Source: Pseudomonas arsenicoxydans (lineage in GTDB: Bacteria; Pseudomonadota; Gammaproteobacteria; Pseudomonadales; Pseudomonadaceae). From it: 64,000 nt of DNA. The position numbers were made by a program, and so were the translations under genes. Of this stretch, positions 52,409 to 61,342 are shown one piece after another. Position 1 is the stretch's first letter. Each line of letters starts with the position of its first letter. Location of the stretch: the NCBI RefSeq assembly GCF_006438915.1, contig NZ_RCZE01000006.1, positions 310,001-374,000 of the forward strand, written 5' to 3'. The notes beneath the pieces were generated by a model. That model ran no database searches and was not told where the DNA came from. It was given only the letters and a program-made list of their open reading frames with translations.

Positions 52409-53559
52409 GCCAGCGGCTAAAGGTTCTGCAATTGCAGCCTGACTACAACGTCAAAGCCCATGATTTTGCTGACCTCGCAGAGCAGATCGTCAAGGCCTTG
52501 CCGGGTGATCGCTACGAAGTGACGGCGGCGTTTCTGCGCGGCAAGCCCGGGCCGGGTGAGGCGATAAGCCGAGCCGACCGTTCGGTGTATTTCGAGTTTT
52601 CCGACAAGTCCCTCAAAGGCATGCGCCTGCGGGCGATGTGGACCCTGTACAAGTTTTGCCGCGCGGAAAAGTTCGACGTGGTGATCTGTAACCGCTTCAA
52701 GCCCGTGAACATGATGCTCACGCTTAATCGCTGGTTGAAAGTGCCGCTGTGCATCGGCATATCCCACGGTTTTGGTGAATACGACCGGTTTTACCGGCGC
52801 CGCCAGACCCAGCGCCTGATCGATCGTCACTGGCGTTTTGTCGGTGTGTCGCCGGCGGTCAAACAGTACCTGCTGGACTGCGATTGCGGTTTCACCGACC
52901 AGAACACCTACGCGATCACCAATGCCATCGACATCGAGCAGGCCGAAGGTTTGCAGCACAGCCGCGAGCGCGCCCGCGAAATGCTCGGCATCGATCCGTC
53001 GGTGCGCCTGATTGGCGCGCTGGGGCGTCTGGTGCCGGTCAAGGGACATACTTACTTGCTACAGGCGTTTGCCGCGCTCAAGGACAAATACCCGAATAGC
53101 CAACTGGCGATCATCGGTGCCGGCCGCGAAGAGTCGCGCCTGAACGCCGAGATCGAGCGCTTGGGCCTGACCGGACGCGCGCACCTGCTGGGCTTCAAGG
53201 AAATCGCTTTGCAGTACATCCGCGCCTTCGACATCTGGACCATGCCGTCCCTGGCTGAAGGCCTGGGATTGGCGCTGCTCGAAGGCATGAGCGGGCATCT
53301 GCCGGTCATCGCCTCTAACGTGCCGGCCATGTTGCCGCTGATTGAAGGGGCCGGCGGGTTGGCGATTACACCCAAGGATGTGCCGAGCCTGGTCGCGGCG
53401 CTGGATAACTACCTCGGGCTGTCGGATGACGAGCTCAAGGCCAAGGGCGAGCAGGCCTACCGTTATCTGCAGGAACAACACGATATCGAGGTGTTCCGGC
53501 AGGAGTACCTGAATCTGATCGACTCCGGCCTGGATCAAGCCCGCAAGGAACAACCATGA
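52405..53559 (+). CDS. ssg: LPS glycosyltransferase, family 4 (Ssg-like)
   Basis: 384-residue GT-B enzyme with the donor-binding region GALGRLVPVKGHTYLLQAFAAL and the GT4 motif PSLAEGLGLALLEGMSGHLPVIASNV. The start ATG 52405 has GGGGAGAG seven bases upstream and overlaps the dnpA stop (ATGA). It corresponds to PA5001 (ssg), needed for full LPS core/O-antigen and for motility and phage sensitivity. The specific sugar cannot be told. Confidence 0.86.
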   Translation: MSQRLKVLQLQPDYNVKAHDFADLAEQIVKALPGDRYEVTAAFLRGKPGPGEAISRADRSVYFEFSDKSLKGMRLRAMWTLYKFCRAEKFDVVICNRFKPVNMMLTLNRWLKVPLCIGISHGFGEYDRFYRRRQTQRLIDRHWRFVGVSPAVKQYLLDCDCGFTDQNTYAITNAIDIEQAEGLQHSRERAREMLGIDPSVRLIGALGRLVPVKGHTYLLQAFAALKDKYPNSQLAIIGAGREESRLNAEIERLGLTGRAHLLGFKEIALQYIRAFDIWTMPSLAEGLGLALLEGMSGHLPVIASNVPAMLPLIEGAGGLAITPKDVPSLVAALDNYLGLSDDELKAKGEQAYRYLQEQHDIEVFRQEYLNLIDSGLDQARKEQP

Positions 53560-54440
53560 GCGCCGCGCAACCTCTCGTCACGGTCATCATCGCGTCGTAC
53601 AACCACGCACCCTATATTGAGGAAAGCATTCTCAGTGTCCTCAACCAGACCTACAAAAACATCGAACTGCTGGTGGTCGATGACGGCTCCAGAGACGACA
53701 GCGTCGAACGCATCAACGTGCTGCAGGCGCACTATGGATTCGATTTTCGGGTTCAGCAGAATCAGGGCCTGACCAACACGCTCAACGGTGCCATTGCGCG
53801 TTCAAACGGCAGCTTGATCGTGCCGTTCGGTTCCGACGACATCATGCTGCCGGAACGCATCGCCACTCAGGTTGAATACATGGATGGCAAGCCCGAGGTC
53901 GGTATCTGCGCCGGCAACATCGAGCTGATCGACGCCGACGGCAATCTGTACCCGGAGAAGCGCCAGCGTCGGCATGTTCCGTTCCGCCGCCTGGACTTCG
54001 ATGACATGTTTCTGGAGCGTAAACCCTATCCACCGGCCCCGACCCTGATGATCCGTCGGGAAGCATTGGACAAGGTGGGCGGGTTCGATCCGAATATTCG
54101 CCTGGAAGACTTGCTGATCGAACTGAAAGTGACCCATGCCGGTTACTTTATCGATGGTCTGAACGTGCTGATGGCGCGCTATCGCAAGCACGCTACCAAT
54201 TCCTATAAAAACCACCGTTTCATGATCGACAACATCCTGCGGTCCTACGCCCTGTTCAGCGATCATCCGTTGTACGACGAGGTTCGCTACAAGTTCCTCA
54301 GCTCGATGTTCCTCAAGACCGCCAACCGCGATCGCAAGCTGGCTCGCGAACTGCTGGCGCAGATCCCGTTCAAGGCCTGGAACAAAAAGACCTGGCGTGG
54401 TTTGGGGCGTCTGTACTTCTCGCCGCTGGAAAAAGACTGA
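53556..54440 (+). CDS. wapR: Glycosyltransferase family 2, LPS core (WapR-like)
   Basis: 294-residue GT-A enzyme: VTVIIASYNHAPYIEESILSVLNQTYKNIELLVVDDGS at the N-terminus, the DxD-type metal site (FGSDDIMLPERI), and the acceptor part LMIRREALDKVGGFDPNIRLEDL. By position it matches PA5000 (wapR, the rhamnosyltransferase that lets core accept O-antigen), so that role is likely but inferred. It overlaps the previous gene by four bases and is the last gene of the plus-strand operon; a hairpin follows. Confidence 0.8.
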   Translation: MSAAQPLVTVIIASYNHAPYIEESILSVLNQTYKNIELLVVDDGSRDDSVERINVLQAHYGFDFRVQQNQGLTNTLNGAIARSNGSLIVPFGSDDIMLPERIATQVEYMDGKPEVGICAGNIELIDADGNLYPEKRQRRHVPFRRLDFDDMFLERKPYPPAPTLMIRREALDKVGGFDPNIRLEDLLIELKVTHAGYFIDGLNVLMARYRKHATNSYKNHRFMIDNILRSYALFSDHPLYDEVRYKFLSSMFLKTANRDRKLARELLAQIPFKAWNKKTWRGLGRLYFSPLEKD

Positions 54441-54460
54441 CCCCGCCTTGATACGCTCTA

Positions 54461-54489
54461 TGTAGCAGCAGGCTTCGCCAGCTGCTACA
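54461..54489. repeat. Hairpin repeat (TGTAGCAGC family) between convergent genes
   Basis: TGTAGCAGC / GCTGCTACA forms a 9-base stem, continued inside by GGC-TTC-GCC, with two single-base bulges. It belongs to a third short Pseudomonas repeat type and fills the 64-base gap between the convergent wapR-like and acyltransferase genes, where it may terminate both. Confidence 0.7.
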
Positions 54490-54504
54490 TGGGTGTGCGT
54501 CGCT

Positions 54505-55722
54505 TTAGTGAGCGATCTTTTCTGCCAGAGCCTTATCGGCCTTTTTGCGTTGGCGCAGCCACTGCAATACCTTCCTGCCGGCCGTAATACCCGGCTTCTC
54601 GATGTACAGGAACGTCAGGCTGCTGATGATGATCAGCAGGCAACTGCACACGGCCAGCAGCGGCAGGAAGGTCCAGATGTCGCGAACGTCCAGATTAAGC
54701 ATCAGCGGCAAGCGCTGGACTAACACCCACAGCACGAAGCCGTGCAGCAAATACGTGCTGTAGCTGATTTCGCCGAGCCAGCGGATGCTGCGCGGTTTCA
54801 GTGCGCCAAACAGGGTGTTGCCGGACGCCACAATCACGAAAAACAACGACATGAGCAGCATTGGCCTCAGGCTGAAAGCGCGGTTGAATGCCGTGAAGGC
54901 TATCGCGAATGCCAGCAGCGCGATAATCCCCGCCATTCGCGTCTGACTCCAGGCCACCAGTTGCGGCCTGCGAATCCAGTACGCAGCGCCGATACCGCCG
55001 AGAAAACTCGCCATAAAGTGTTTCTTCAGTGAGTGCTCAAGGCCGATCACTTTGTACAGGGCGACAATGCCGATCAGGCACAACACCACTTGCGGCCAGC
55101 TCCCCCGGTAGATAAACACCATGCCGGCAAGAGGCAGTGCCAGATAGAAAAACACCTCGTAGCCCAGGGTCCAGGTGACATTGGAGATCAGCATGCCGGT
55201 TTGGTGGTATTGGTTGACGTCCGGACGGTCGAAGGTCAGCCAGGCCAGGATCTGGCCGACAAAGTCGATACCGGAGTCCTTGAGTTCCCAGTTCTGCAGG
55301 TAGAACACCGTGACAAACACGATCAGCATCAGCGGCAAGTACAGCGGGTAGAGGCGAAACAACCGCGATACGGCAAAGGCCAGCCAGTCGTGCCGGCGTC
55401 CCTGGGTGAGCAATCGGTTCCAGAACAGGAAACCGGTGACCATGAAAAACAGCGCGACACTGCCTTGTCCGAGCTGTGAGTAGAGATTGCTGGGCGGAAA
55501 ATCAATCACGCCCGTGCGCAGGAAGATCAAGGTAATGATCGAATGGTGCACGAACACGCCGAACGCCAGATAACCGCGTAGCCCATCAATGCTGGCATAG
55601 CGGCTTTCACCTGAATGTTCGATGTGTCGGGCGATTTTCGGCACTACGCGCAACAACAGGGCCGAGGTCGCAATGGCCAGCAGATAAGCTGCCAGCGCAA
55701 TGAGCGGGTTGGTTTCCGTCAT
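54505..55722 (-). CDS. Acyltransferase-3 family membrane protein
   Basis: 405 residues, about ten membrane helices. Family hallmarks are RYASIDGLRGYLAFGVFVHHS (catalytic-type His-His region), FFMVTGFLFWNRLL and RLFRLYPLYLPL. Such proteins O-acetylate (or otherwise acylate) surface polysaccharides using cytoplasmic acyl-CoA. It starts inside the stop of the upstream ligase/kinase gene (TGATG on the minus strand), so the two are coupled. P. aeruginosa has no gene here in my memory of the locus, so this may be an O-antigen modification gene acquired by this lineage. Confidence 0.85.
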   Translation of the reverse strand: MTETNPLIALAAYLLAIATSALLLRVVPKIARHIEHSGESRYASIDGLRGYLAFGVFVHHSIITLIFLRTGVIDFPPSNLYSQLGQGSVALFFMVTGFLFWNRLLTQGRRHDWLAFAVSRLFRLYPLYLPLMLIVFVTVFYLQNWELKDSGIDFVGQILAWLTFDRPDVNQYHQTGMLISNVTWTLGYEVFFYLALPLAGMVFIYRGSWPQVVLCLIGIVALYKVIGLEHSLKKHFMASFLGGIGAAYWIRRPQLVAWSQTRMAGIIALLAFAIAFTAFNRAFSLRPMLLMSLFFVIVASGNTLFGALKPRSIRWLGEISYSTYLLHGFVLWVLVQRLPLMLNLDVRDIWTFLPLLAVCSCLLIIISSLTFLYIEKPGITAGRKVLQWLRQRKKADKALAEKIAH

Positions 55723-57584
55723 CAGTGAGCCCGGGCCGGGGTGCTCCCGTCCAGCACTTGCCTGTGCAAGTTATCGACAGCGGACTTCGATGCTTTCATG
55801 GCATAGCCCTGAAGCAGCGCTTCGAAGTGCTCCTCGAACAGCCAGCGACGGTCCACGGTGTAACGCTGCATATGGCGCAGATTGCGCTGACGCAGGGCCA
55901 GGCTCAAGGAAGAAGGGTAGATGCGCAGGTCGGCCACATCGATCAAGCCGAACTCGCCATCTTCTAACACCAGTACGTTCCCCAGGTGCAGCGAACGGAA
56001 GTAGACGCCTTGTTCATGCAGTTGAGCCATGAACTTGCCGAAACGCTCCACCAGCGCCTGGCGCACTGCCGGTGCGGTGATGCCTTGCAGGACCTGGCGC
56101 AGCGTATTACCGGGCAGCGGCGAATAGTGCACTGCGCTACTGCCGTCTGCCAGGCGATAGAGGTCAAGAATAGGCGGGGCAGGAATCCCCAGGCTGCGCA
56201 GCTGCTCGCTATTGACGGCAAAGCGTTCGGAGTAAGGGTTGAAACTGCCCGAGGTGTACCAGCGGCGGCCGCGAAACAGCTTGAGGAAGCTGCCATCCGG
56301 CAGGCGCAACACTTTGGGGCCCAGGCCATCTTCTTCGATCACCTGTGCATTGTTGGTCAGTTGCTGCTGGGCCGTGGCGGTCAGCGTCTTGATGGGCCTC
56401 GCCAGCAAACGTCTGACACGACAATTGATGCTGAGCGCGACGATCAATGCCAGCGGGATCCACAGCAGGAACCAGTGCTCCTTGGGTCGGGAGATGATGC
56501 CGCCGCCCTCGGTCAGGCCTGCGCCGATACCGAATATCAGCCAGGTCGAGGCGATGATAAATAGCGGTTGCAGACGATTGCGCCAACTGCAGTACAAGCT
56601 CCAGAACTGGAAAAACAACCACGGCAGCAAACCAAAAACGCCTACGTAATAGAGCACGCCCAGGACGAAACTGTGGGGTTCCTGAAAGCTGACGCCGACG
56701 CCGGGATCGATGGCCAGATTGGCGCTATAGCCATGTCCGATCCAAGGGTGATCGGCAATTTTCTGCAGGGCCAGTTGCCAGATTTCGAAGCGGTAAGAGT
56801 CGCCTCGTTGAATGATCATTCGCGCAAACAGCACATAAACCGTGACACCGCTGGCCAACAGCGCACCCAGCAATACGATGGAGCGACGGTTCCAGCAAAT
56901 GTAACCCAGCCAGAGCGCTGCCATCGTCAATGCAACCAGTGGCGTCCTGGATCCGGTGGCGATCACGGCAGCGAACATGATTGTCATCGCCGGGAGACTC
57001 AGCAATAGCATCCGTCTGCGTTTGCAGATCATGCTCATGCTCAGCCAGTAGGCAGCGTAGAAGCCATACATGTGAGAGCTCAGCAGCGGGTTGTCGAACG
57101 CACCCCCACCAATCAAGCGCATGCCTGGCTCGTACACGCGGGCGAACAGGAACAGGTCGTGGGCGGTGCCGATCAGCCCGACCATTGCCGCGGCGAACAG
57201 CAAGGGCTGGATGATTTCGCTGCGATAGCGCACCAGCAAGTAGCAACCGACAAACAACAGCAAGGTATGCAGCGGTGGTTTGAACTGGCCGACGAAGCCC
57301 CCGTTGTCCGGCCCCCAGCACAAACTCAACAAGGCCCAGGCCGCGAACACCAGCACAGCGACGAAGATCGGCTCGCGGACCAGTTCCTTGATTTCGCGGG
57401 GGCGCAAACACAGGGCGATCAGCGCTGGAATGCTGAACAGGCCATAAAAAAGCTTGTGGTGCAGACTTCGGCCCGGCAAGAAGAACAGGGCACACAGGAG
57501 CAAGAGATAGCCGAGTGGAAGAATCCAGAGGCAAATGAAATCGAACACTCGATTTGACGCACTATTGAAACCGCTGAGTTGCAT
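55722..57584 (-). CDS. waaL: O-antigen ligase fused to a kinase-like domain
   Basis: 620 residues. Residues 1-400 are a Wzy/WaaL-type polytopic protein with about 12 helices; the large periplasmic loop region includes GSRTPLVALTMAALWLG and DHPWIGHGYSANLAIDPG...FQEPHSFVLGVLYYVG (the HxxxxG-like ligase signature). Residues about 415-620 are a kinase-like domain with KVLRLPDGSFLKLFRG, YFRSLHLGNVLVLEDG and FGLIDVADLRI. The catalytic-loop HxD is replaced (FRS), though the Asn and metal-site Asp remain. In P. aeruginosa these are two genes (PA4999 waaL and PA4998). It should join O-antigen to core-lipid A at the periplasmic face; what the cytoplasmic domain does is unknown. Confidence 0.85.
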   Translation of the reverse strand: MQLSGFNSASNRVFDFICLWILPLGYLLLLCALFFLPGRSLHHKLFYGLFSIPALIALCLRPREIKELVREPIFVAVLVFAAWALLSLCWGPDNGGFVGQFKPPLHTLLLFVGCYLLVRYRSEIIQPLLFAAAMVGLIGTAHDLFLFARVYEPGMRLIGGGAFDNPLLSSHMYGFYAAYWLSMSMICKRRRMLLLSLPAMTIMFAAVIATGSRTPLVALTMAALWLGYICWNRRSIVLLGALLASGVTVYVLFARMIIQRGDSYRFEIWQLALQKIADHPWIGHGYSANLAIDPGVGVSFQEPHSFVLGVLYYVGVFGLLPWLFFQFWSLYCSWRNRLQPLFIIASTWLIFGIGAGLTEGGGIISRPKEHWFLLWIPLALIVALSINCRVRRLLARPIKTLTATAQQQLTNNAQVIEEDGLGPKVLRLPDGSFLKLFRGRRWYTSGSFNPYSERFAVNSEQLRSLGIPAPPILDLYRLADGSSAVHYSPLPGNTLRQVLQGITAPAVRQALVERFGKFMAQLHEQGVYFRSLHLGNVLVLEDGEFGLIDVADLRIYPSSLSLALRQRNLRHMQRYTVDRRWLFEEHFEALLQGYAMKASKSAVDNLHRQVLDGSTPARAH

Positions 57585-57739
57585 GCTGAGAGATTCAATC
57601 CTGAAGTTGATCGGCCATTCGGGGTGATGGCTATTTGATGCTTGATTCGACGTCTAACAATAACAGCCTTTATGCGATTGCCAGAACCCTGAAGAAGCTG
57701 TGCTAAAGTCAGCGTCCTTTTTATCGACAAACGCGTGAT

Positions 57740-59542
57740 ATGACCGACTCCAGTCTCTGCGCAAGCCCATCGAGCTTGAAAATCTACTTCCGCCTGCTCG
57801 GCTACGTCCGGCCGTACATCAGTCTGTTCCTGATCAGCATCGTCGGCTTTCTGATTTTCGCGTCGACCCAGCCAATGCTCGGCTACATCCTCAAGTACTT
57901 TGTCGATGGCCTGTCCAACCCTGAGGCGGCGCTTTTCCCGACGGTACCTTACCTGCGCGACCTGCAACTGTTGCAGGCTGTACCGCTGCTGATCATCCTG
58001 ATCGCGGCGTGGCAAGGGCTGGGATCTTATCTGGGCAACTACTTTCTAGCCAAAGTTTCCTTGGGTCTAGTCCATGATCTGCGAGTACAGCTGTTCAATA
58101 ACCTGTTGGTCCTGCCCAACCGGTATTTCGACAAGCATAACTCGGGTCATCTGATTTCGCGTATCACCTTCAACGTGACGATGGTCACCGGGGCGGCCAC
58201 AGATGCGATCAAGGTCGTAATCCGTGAAGGCATGACGGTGATTTTCCTGTTTGCCTCGCTGCTGTTCATGAACTGGCGCCTGACGCTGGTCATGGTCGCC
58301 ATCCTGCCGCTGATCGCCGTCATGGTGCGTACCGCGAGCAAGAAATTCCGCAAGCAAAGCAAAAAAATCCAGTTGGCCATGGGTGACGTGACGCACGTGG
58401 CTTCGGAAACCATTCAGGGCTATCGCGTGGTGCGCAGCTTTGGCGGCGAAGTCTACGAAGAAAAACGCTTCTTCGACGCCAGCCAGGGCAACACCGACAA
58501 ACAACTGCGCATGACCCGCACCGGTGCCATCTACACGCCGCTGCTGCAGTTGGTGATCTATACCGCCATGGCGGTGCTGATGTTCCTGGTGCTGTACCTG
58601 CGCGGCGATGCCTCGGCGGGTGACATGGTTGCCTACATCACCCTGGCCGGCCTGTTGCCCAAGCCGATCCGCCAGCTGTCCGAAGTCAGCTCGACCATCC
58701 AGAAAGGCGTGGCCGGTGCCGAAAGTATTTTCGAACAACTGGACGTTGCACCTGAAGTCGATACCGGCACCGTCGAGCGCGATGCCGTCAGCGGTCGCCT
58801 GGACGTACGCAACCTGAGCTTCACTTACCCGGACACCGATCGCCAGGTGCTCAATGACATCACTTTCTCGGTCGAACCGGGGCAAATGGTGGCGCTGGTC
58901 GGACGCTCAGGCAGCGGCAAGTCGACTCTGGCCAACCTGATTCCACGCTTCTATCACCACGACAAGGGCGAGATCCTGATCGACGGTGTTGAGGTGGAGC
59001 AGTACAAGCTGCTGAACCTGCGCAAGCACATCGCCCAGGTGACCCAGCACGTAACGCTGTTCAGCGACACCGTGGCCAACAATATTGCCTATGGCGATCT
59101 GGCGGGCGCGCCGCGTGAAGACATCGAGAAAGCGGCGCGAGATGCCTACGCCATGGATTTCATCGCGCAATTGCCTGAAGGCCTGGACACCCAGGTCGGC
59201 GAGAACGGCGTGTTGCTGTCCGGTGGTCAGCGTCAGCGCCTGGCGATTGCACGAGCGCTGTTGAAGAATGCACCGCTGCTGATTCTCGATGAGGCCACCT
59301 CGGCGCTCGACACTGAATCCGAGCGCCACATTCAGGCGGCGCTGGATCAAGTGATGAAAGGCCGGACCACCCTGGTGATTGCTCACCGCCTCTCAACCAT
59401 TGAAAAGGCTGATCTGATCCTGGTCATGGATCAGGGCCGGATCGTCGAGCGCGGCACCCATGCCGAGCTGCTGGCGCACAACGGTTACTACGCGCGCCTG
59501 AACGCCATGGGTCTCGACGCCCCGGCTGAAGACATCGCCTGA
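57740..59542 (+). CDS. msbA: Lipid A export ATP-binding/permease protein MsbA
   Basis: 600-residue half-transporter ABC exporter that flips core-lipid A to the periplasmic face of the inner membrane. Six membrane helices lie in residues about 25-320. The nucleotide-binding domain has Walker A GRSGSGKST (about 389), the LSGGQRQRL signature, Walker B LLILDEATS and the IAHRLSTI switch. It starts at ATG 57740 and is divergent from the ligase gene with 155 bases between. Corresponds to PA4997. Confidence 0.96.
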   Translation: MTDSSLCASPSSLKIYFRLLGYVRPYISLFLISIVGFLIFASTQPMLGYILKYFVDGLSNPEAALFPTVPYLRDLQLLQAVPLLIILIAAWQGLGSYLGNYFLAKVSLGLVHDLRVQLFNNLLVLPNRYFDKHNSGHLISRITFNVTMVTGAATDAIKVVIREGMTVIFLFASLLFMNWRLTLVMVAILPLIAVMVRTASKKFRKQSKKIQLAMGDVTHVASETIQGYRVVRSFGGEVYEEKRFFDASQGNTDKQLRMTRTGAIYTPLLQLVIYTAMAVLMFLVLYLRGDASAGDMVAYITLAGLLPKPIRQLSEVSSTIQKGVAGAESIFEQLDVAPEVDTGTVERDAVSGRLDVRNLSFTYPDTDRQVLNDITFSVEPGQMVALVGRSGSGKSTLANLIPRFYHHDKGEILIDGVEVEQYKLLNLRKHIAQVTQHVTLFSDTVANNIAYGDLAGAPREDIEKAARDAYAMDFIAQLPEGLDTQVGENGVLLSGGQRQRLAIARALLKNAPLLILDEATSALDTESERHIQAALDQVMKGRTTLVIAHRLSTIEKADLILVMDQGRIVERGTHAELLAHNGYYARLNAMGLDAPAEDIA

Positions 59543-59550
59543 CCCCAGTT

Positions 59551-59579
59551 CGCCGGGCGCGCAATGCGCCCGGCGATTT
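59551..59579 (+). terminator. GC-rich hairpin after msbA
   Basis: A perfect 10-base stem CGCCGGGCGC / GCGCCCGGCG (59551-59560 with 59566-59575), loop GCAAT, then ATTTG. It begins nine bases after the msbA stop. The T-run is short, so it may be a weak terminator or an mRNA-end stabiliser. Confidence 0.65.
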
Positions 59580-59746
59580 GTATCCAGAGCTTTACCCGTC
59601 CTGACCAAACCTGTCTGTTATAGATATTCCTGCTCAATAACTGAACAGATTTGCCCGCAAAATCATCCCGTTGCAGCCGTCACGCAAGCCAGCACCAACC
59701 CTGTGGTAATATCGCGCCCCTGTTCATTTTGTATGTGGGTTGCTCC

Positions 59747-61168
59747 ATGAAGTTGTCCATGCCGCGATTCGATCAAGCCCCTGTCTTGGTGGTCGGCGAT
59801 GTCATGCTCGACCGTTACTGGCATGGTGGTACCTCACGGATTTCCCCTGAGGCGCCAGTGCCGGTGGTCAAGGTCGAGCAAATCGAGGACCGCCCGGGCG
59901 GTGCCGCCAACGTTGCGTTGAACATTGCCGCGCTCGGTGCTCCGGCCTCGCTGGTCGGCGTGACCGGTGACGACGAAGCCGCCGACAGTCTGGCCAATAG
60001 CCTCCAGGGCGCTGGCGTCCGGGCTATATTCCAGCGCATCGCGCACCAGCCGACCATCGTCAAGCTGCGGGTCATGAGCCGTCACCAGCAATTGCTGCGT
60101 ATCGACTTCGAAGAACCCTTCGCCACCGACGCGTTGGCGCTTGGCGAGCAAGTCGATGAATTGCTCGAAGGCATCAAGGTGCTGGTGCTGTCCGATTACG
60201 GCAAAGGCGCCCTGAAAAACCATCAGGTGCTGATCCAGGCCGCCCGTGCCCGTGGCATTCCGGTGCTGGCGGATCCCAAAGGCAAGGATTTCTCGATCTA
60301 CCGTGGCGCCAGCCTGATCACCCCGAACCTCAGCGAGTTTGAAACCATCGTCGGTGGTTGCGCCGATGAGCACGAGCTGGTGAGCAAAGGTGCGCAGTTG
60401 ATGCACGACCTCGACCTCGGCGCCTTGCTGGTGACCCGTGGCGAACACGGCATGACCTTGCTGCGTCCGGATCATCCGGCGCTGCACTTGCCGGCTCGTG
60501 CCCGCGAAGTGTTCGACGTGACGGGTGCCGGCGACACGGTGATTTCCACCCTGGCGGCCGCGATTGCCGCTGGCGAAGAGTTGCCCCATGCGGTGGCCCT
60601 GGCCAACCTGGCGGCGGGCATCGTGGTCGGCAAGCTCGGTACGGCAGCCATCAGCGCCCCGGAACTGCGTCGCGCCATCCAGCGTGAAGAAGGTTCCGAG
60701 CGTGGTGTGTTGGGCCTTGAGCAGCTGGTGCTGGCCGTAGCCGATGCGCGCGCACACAAAGAGAAGATCGTTTTCACCAATGGCTGCTTCGACATTCTGC
60801 ATGCCGGTCACGTGACCTACCTCGAGCAGGCGCGGGCCCAGGGCGATCGTTTGATCGTTGCGGTCAATGACGATGCCTCGGTCAGCCGCCTGAAAGGGCC
60901 GGGTCGTCCGATCAACAGCGTCGATCGTCGGATGGCGGTTCTGGCCGGTTTGGGCGCGGTGGATTGGGTGATCAGCTTCCCTGAAGGCACCCCGGAAAAT
61001 CTGCTGCGCGAGGTCAAGCCGGACGTGTTGGTCAAAGGTGGTGATTACGGGATCGATCAAGTGGTCGGCGCAGACATCGTGACTGCGTATGGCGGGACGG
61101 TGAAAGTGCTGGGGCTGGTAGCGAACAGCTCGACCACGGCGATCGTCGAAAAAATCCGTAATAACTGA
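59747..61168 (+). CDS. hldE: Bifunctional heptose-7-P kinase / heptose-1-P adenylyltransferase
   Basis: 473 residues; two steps of ADP-L-glycero-D-manno-heptose synthesis, the donor used by WaaC and WaaF. The N-terminal ribokinase-like domain (about 1-320) starts FDQAPVLVVGDVMLDRYWHG and includes DVTGAGDTVISTLAAA with the catalytic Asp. The C-terminal nucleotidyltransferase domain (about 343-473) has TNGCFDILHAGHVTYLEQA (HxGH) and VKGGDYGIDQVVG. ATG 59747 is chosen over a longer frame. Corresponds to PA4996. Confidence 0.96.
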   Translation: MKLSMPRFDQAPVLVVGDVMLDRYWHGGTSRISPEAPVPVVKVEQIEDRPGGAANVALNIAALGAPASLVGVTGDDEAADSLANSLQGAGVRAIFQRIAHQPTIVKLRVMSRHQQLLRIDFEEPFATDALALGEQVDELLEGIKVLVLSDYGKGALKNHQVLIQAARARGIPVLADPKGKDFSIYRGASLITPNLSEFETIVGGCADEHELVSKGAQLMHDLDLGALLVTRGEHGMTLLRPDHPALHLPARAREVFDVTGAGDTVISTLAAAIAAGEELPHAVALANLAAGIVVGKLGTAAISAPELRRAIQREEGSERGVLGLEQLVLAVADARAHKEKIVFTNGCFDILHAGHVTYLEQARAQGDRLIVAVNDDASVSRLKGPGRPINSVDRRMAVLAGLGAVDWVISFPEGTPENLLREVKPDVLVKGGDYGIDQVVGADIVTAYGGTVKVLGLVANSSTTAIVEKIRNN

Positions 61169-61183
61169 TACGACGCGGTCACC

Positions 61184-61304
61184 TGTGGCGAGGGAGCTTG
61201 CTCCCGCTCGGCTGCGGAGCAGTCGTAAACCTGCGAGTAGGGTGTGACTGGCAAAATGCTGAGGGCTGCTCCGCAGCCCAGCGGGAGCAAGCTCCCTCGC
61301 CACA
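61184..61304. repeat. REP pair, type B
   Basis: TGTGGCGAGGGAGCTTGCTC at 61184 and its complement ending CCTCGCCACA at 61304, with GGCTGCTCCGCAGCC as an inner palindrome. It separates hldE from the convergent hypothetical gene. Confidence 0.87.
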
Positions 61305-61342
61305 GTTAAGCCCCGCAGCCACAGACTTCAATAGTGTTTCTT

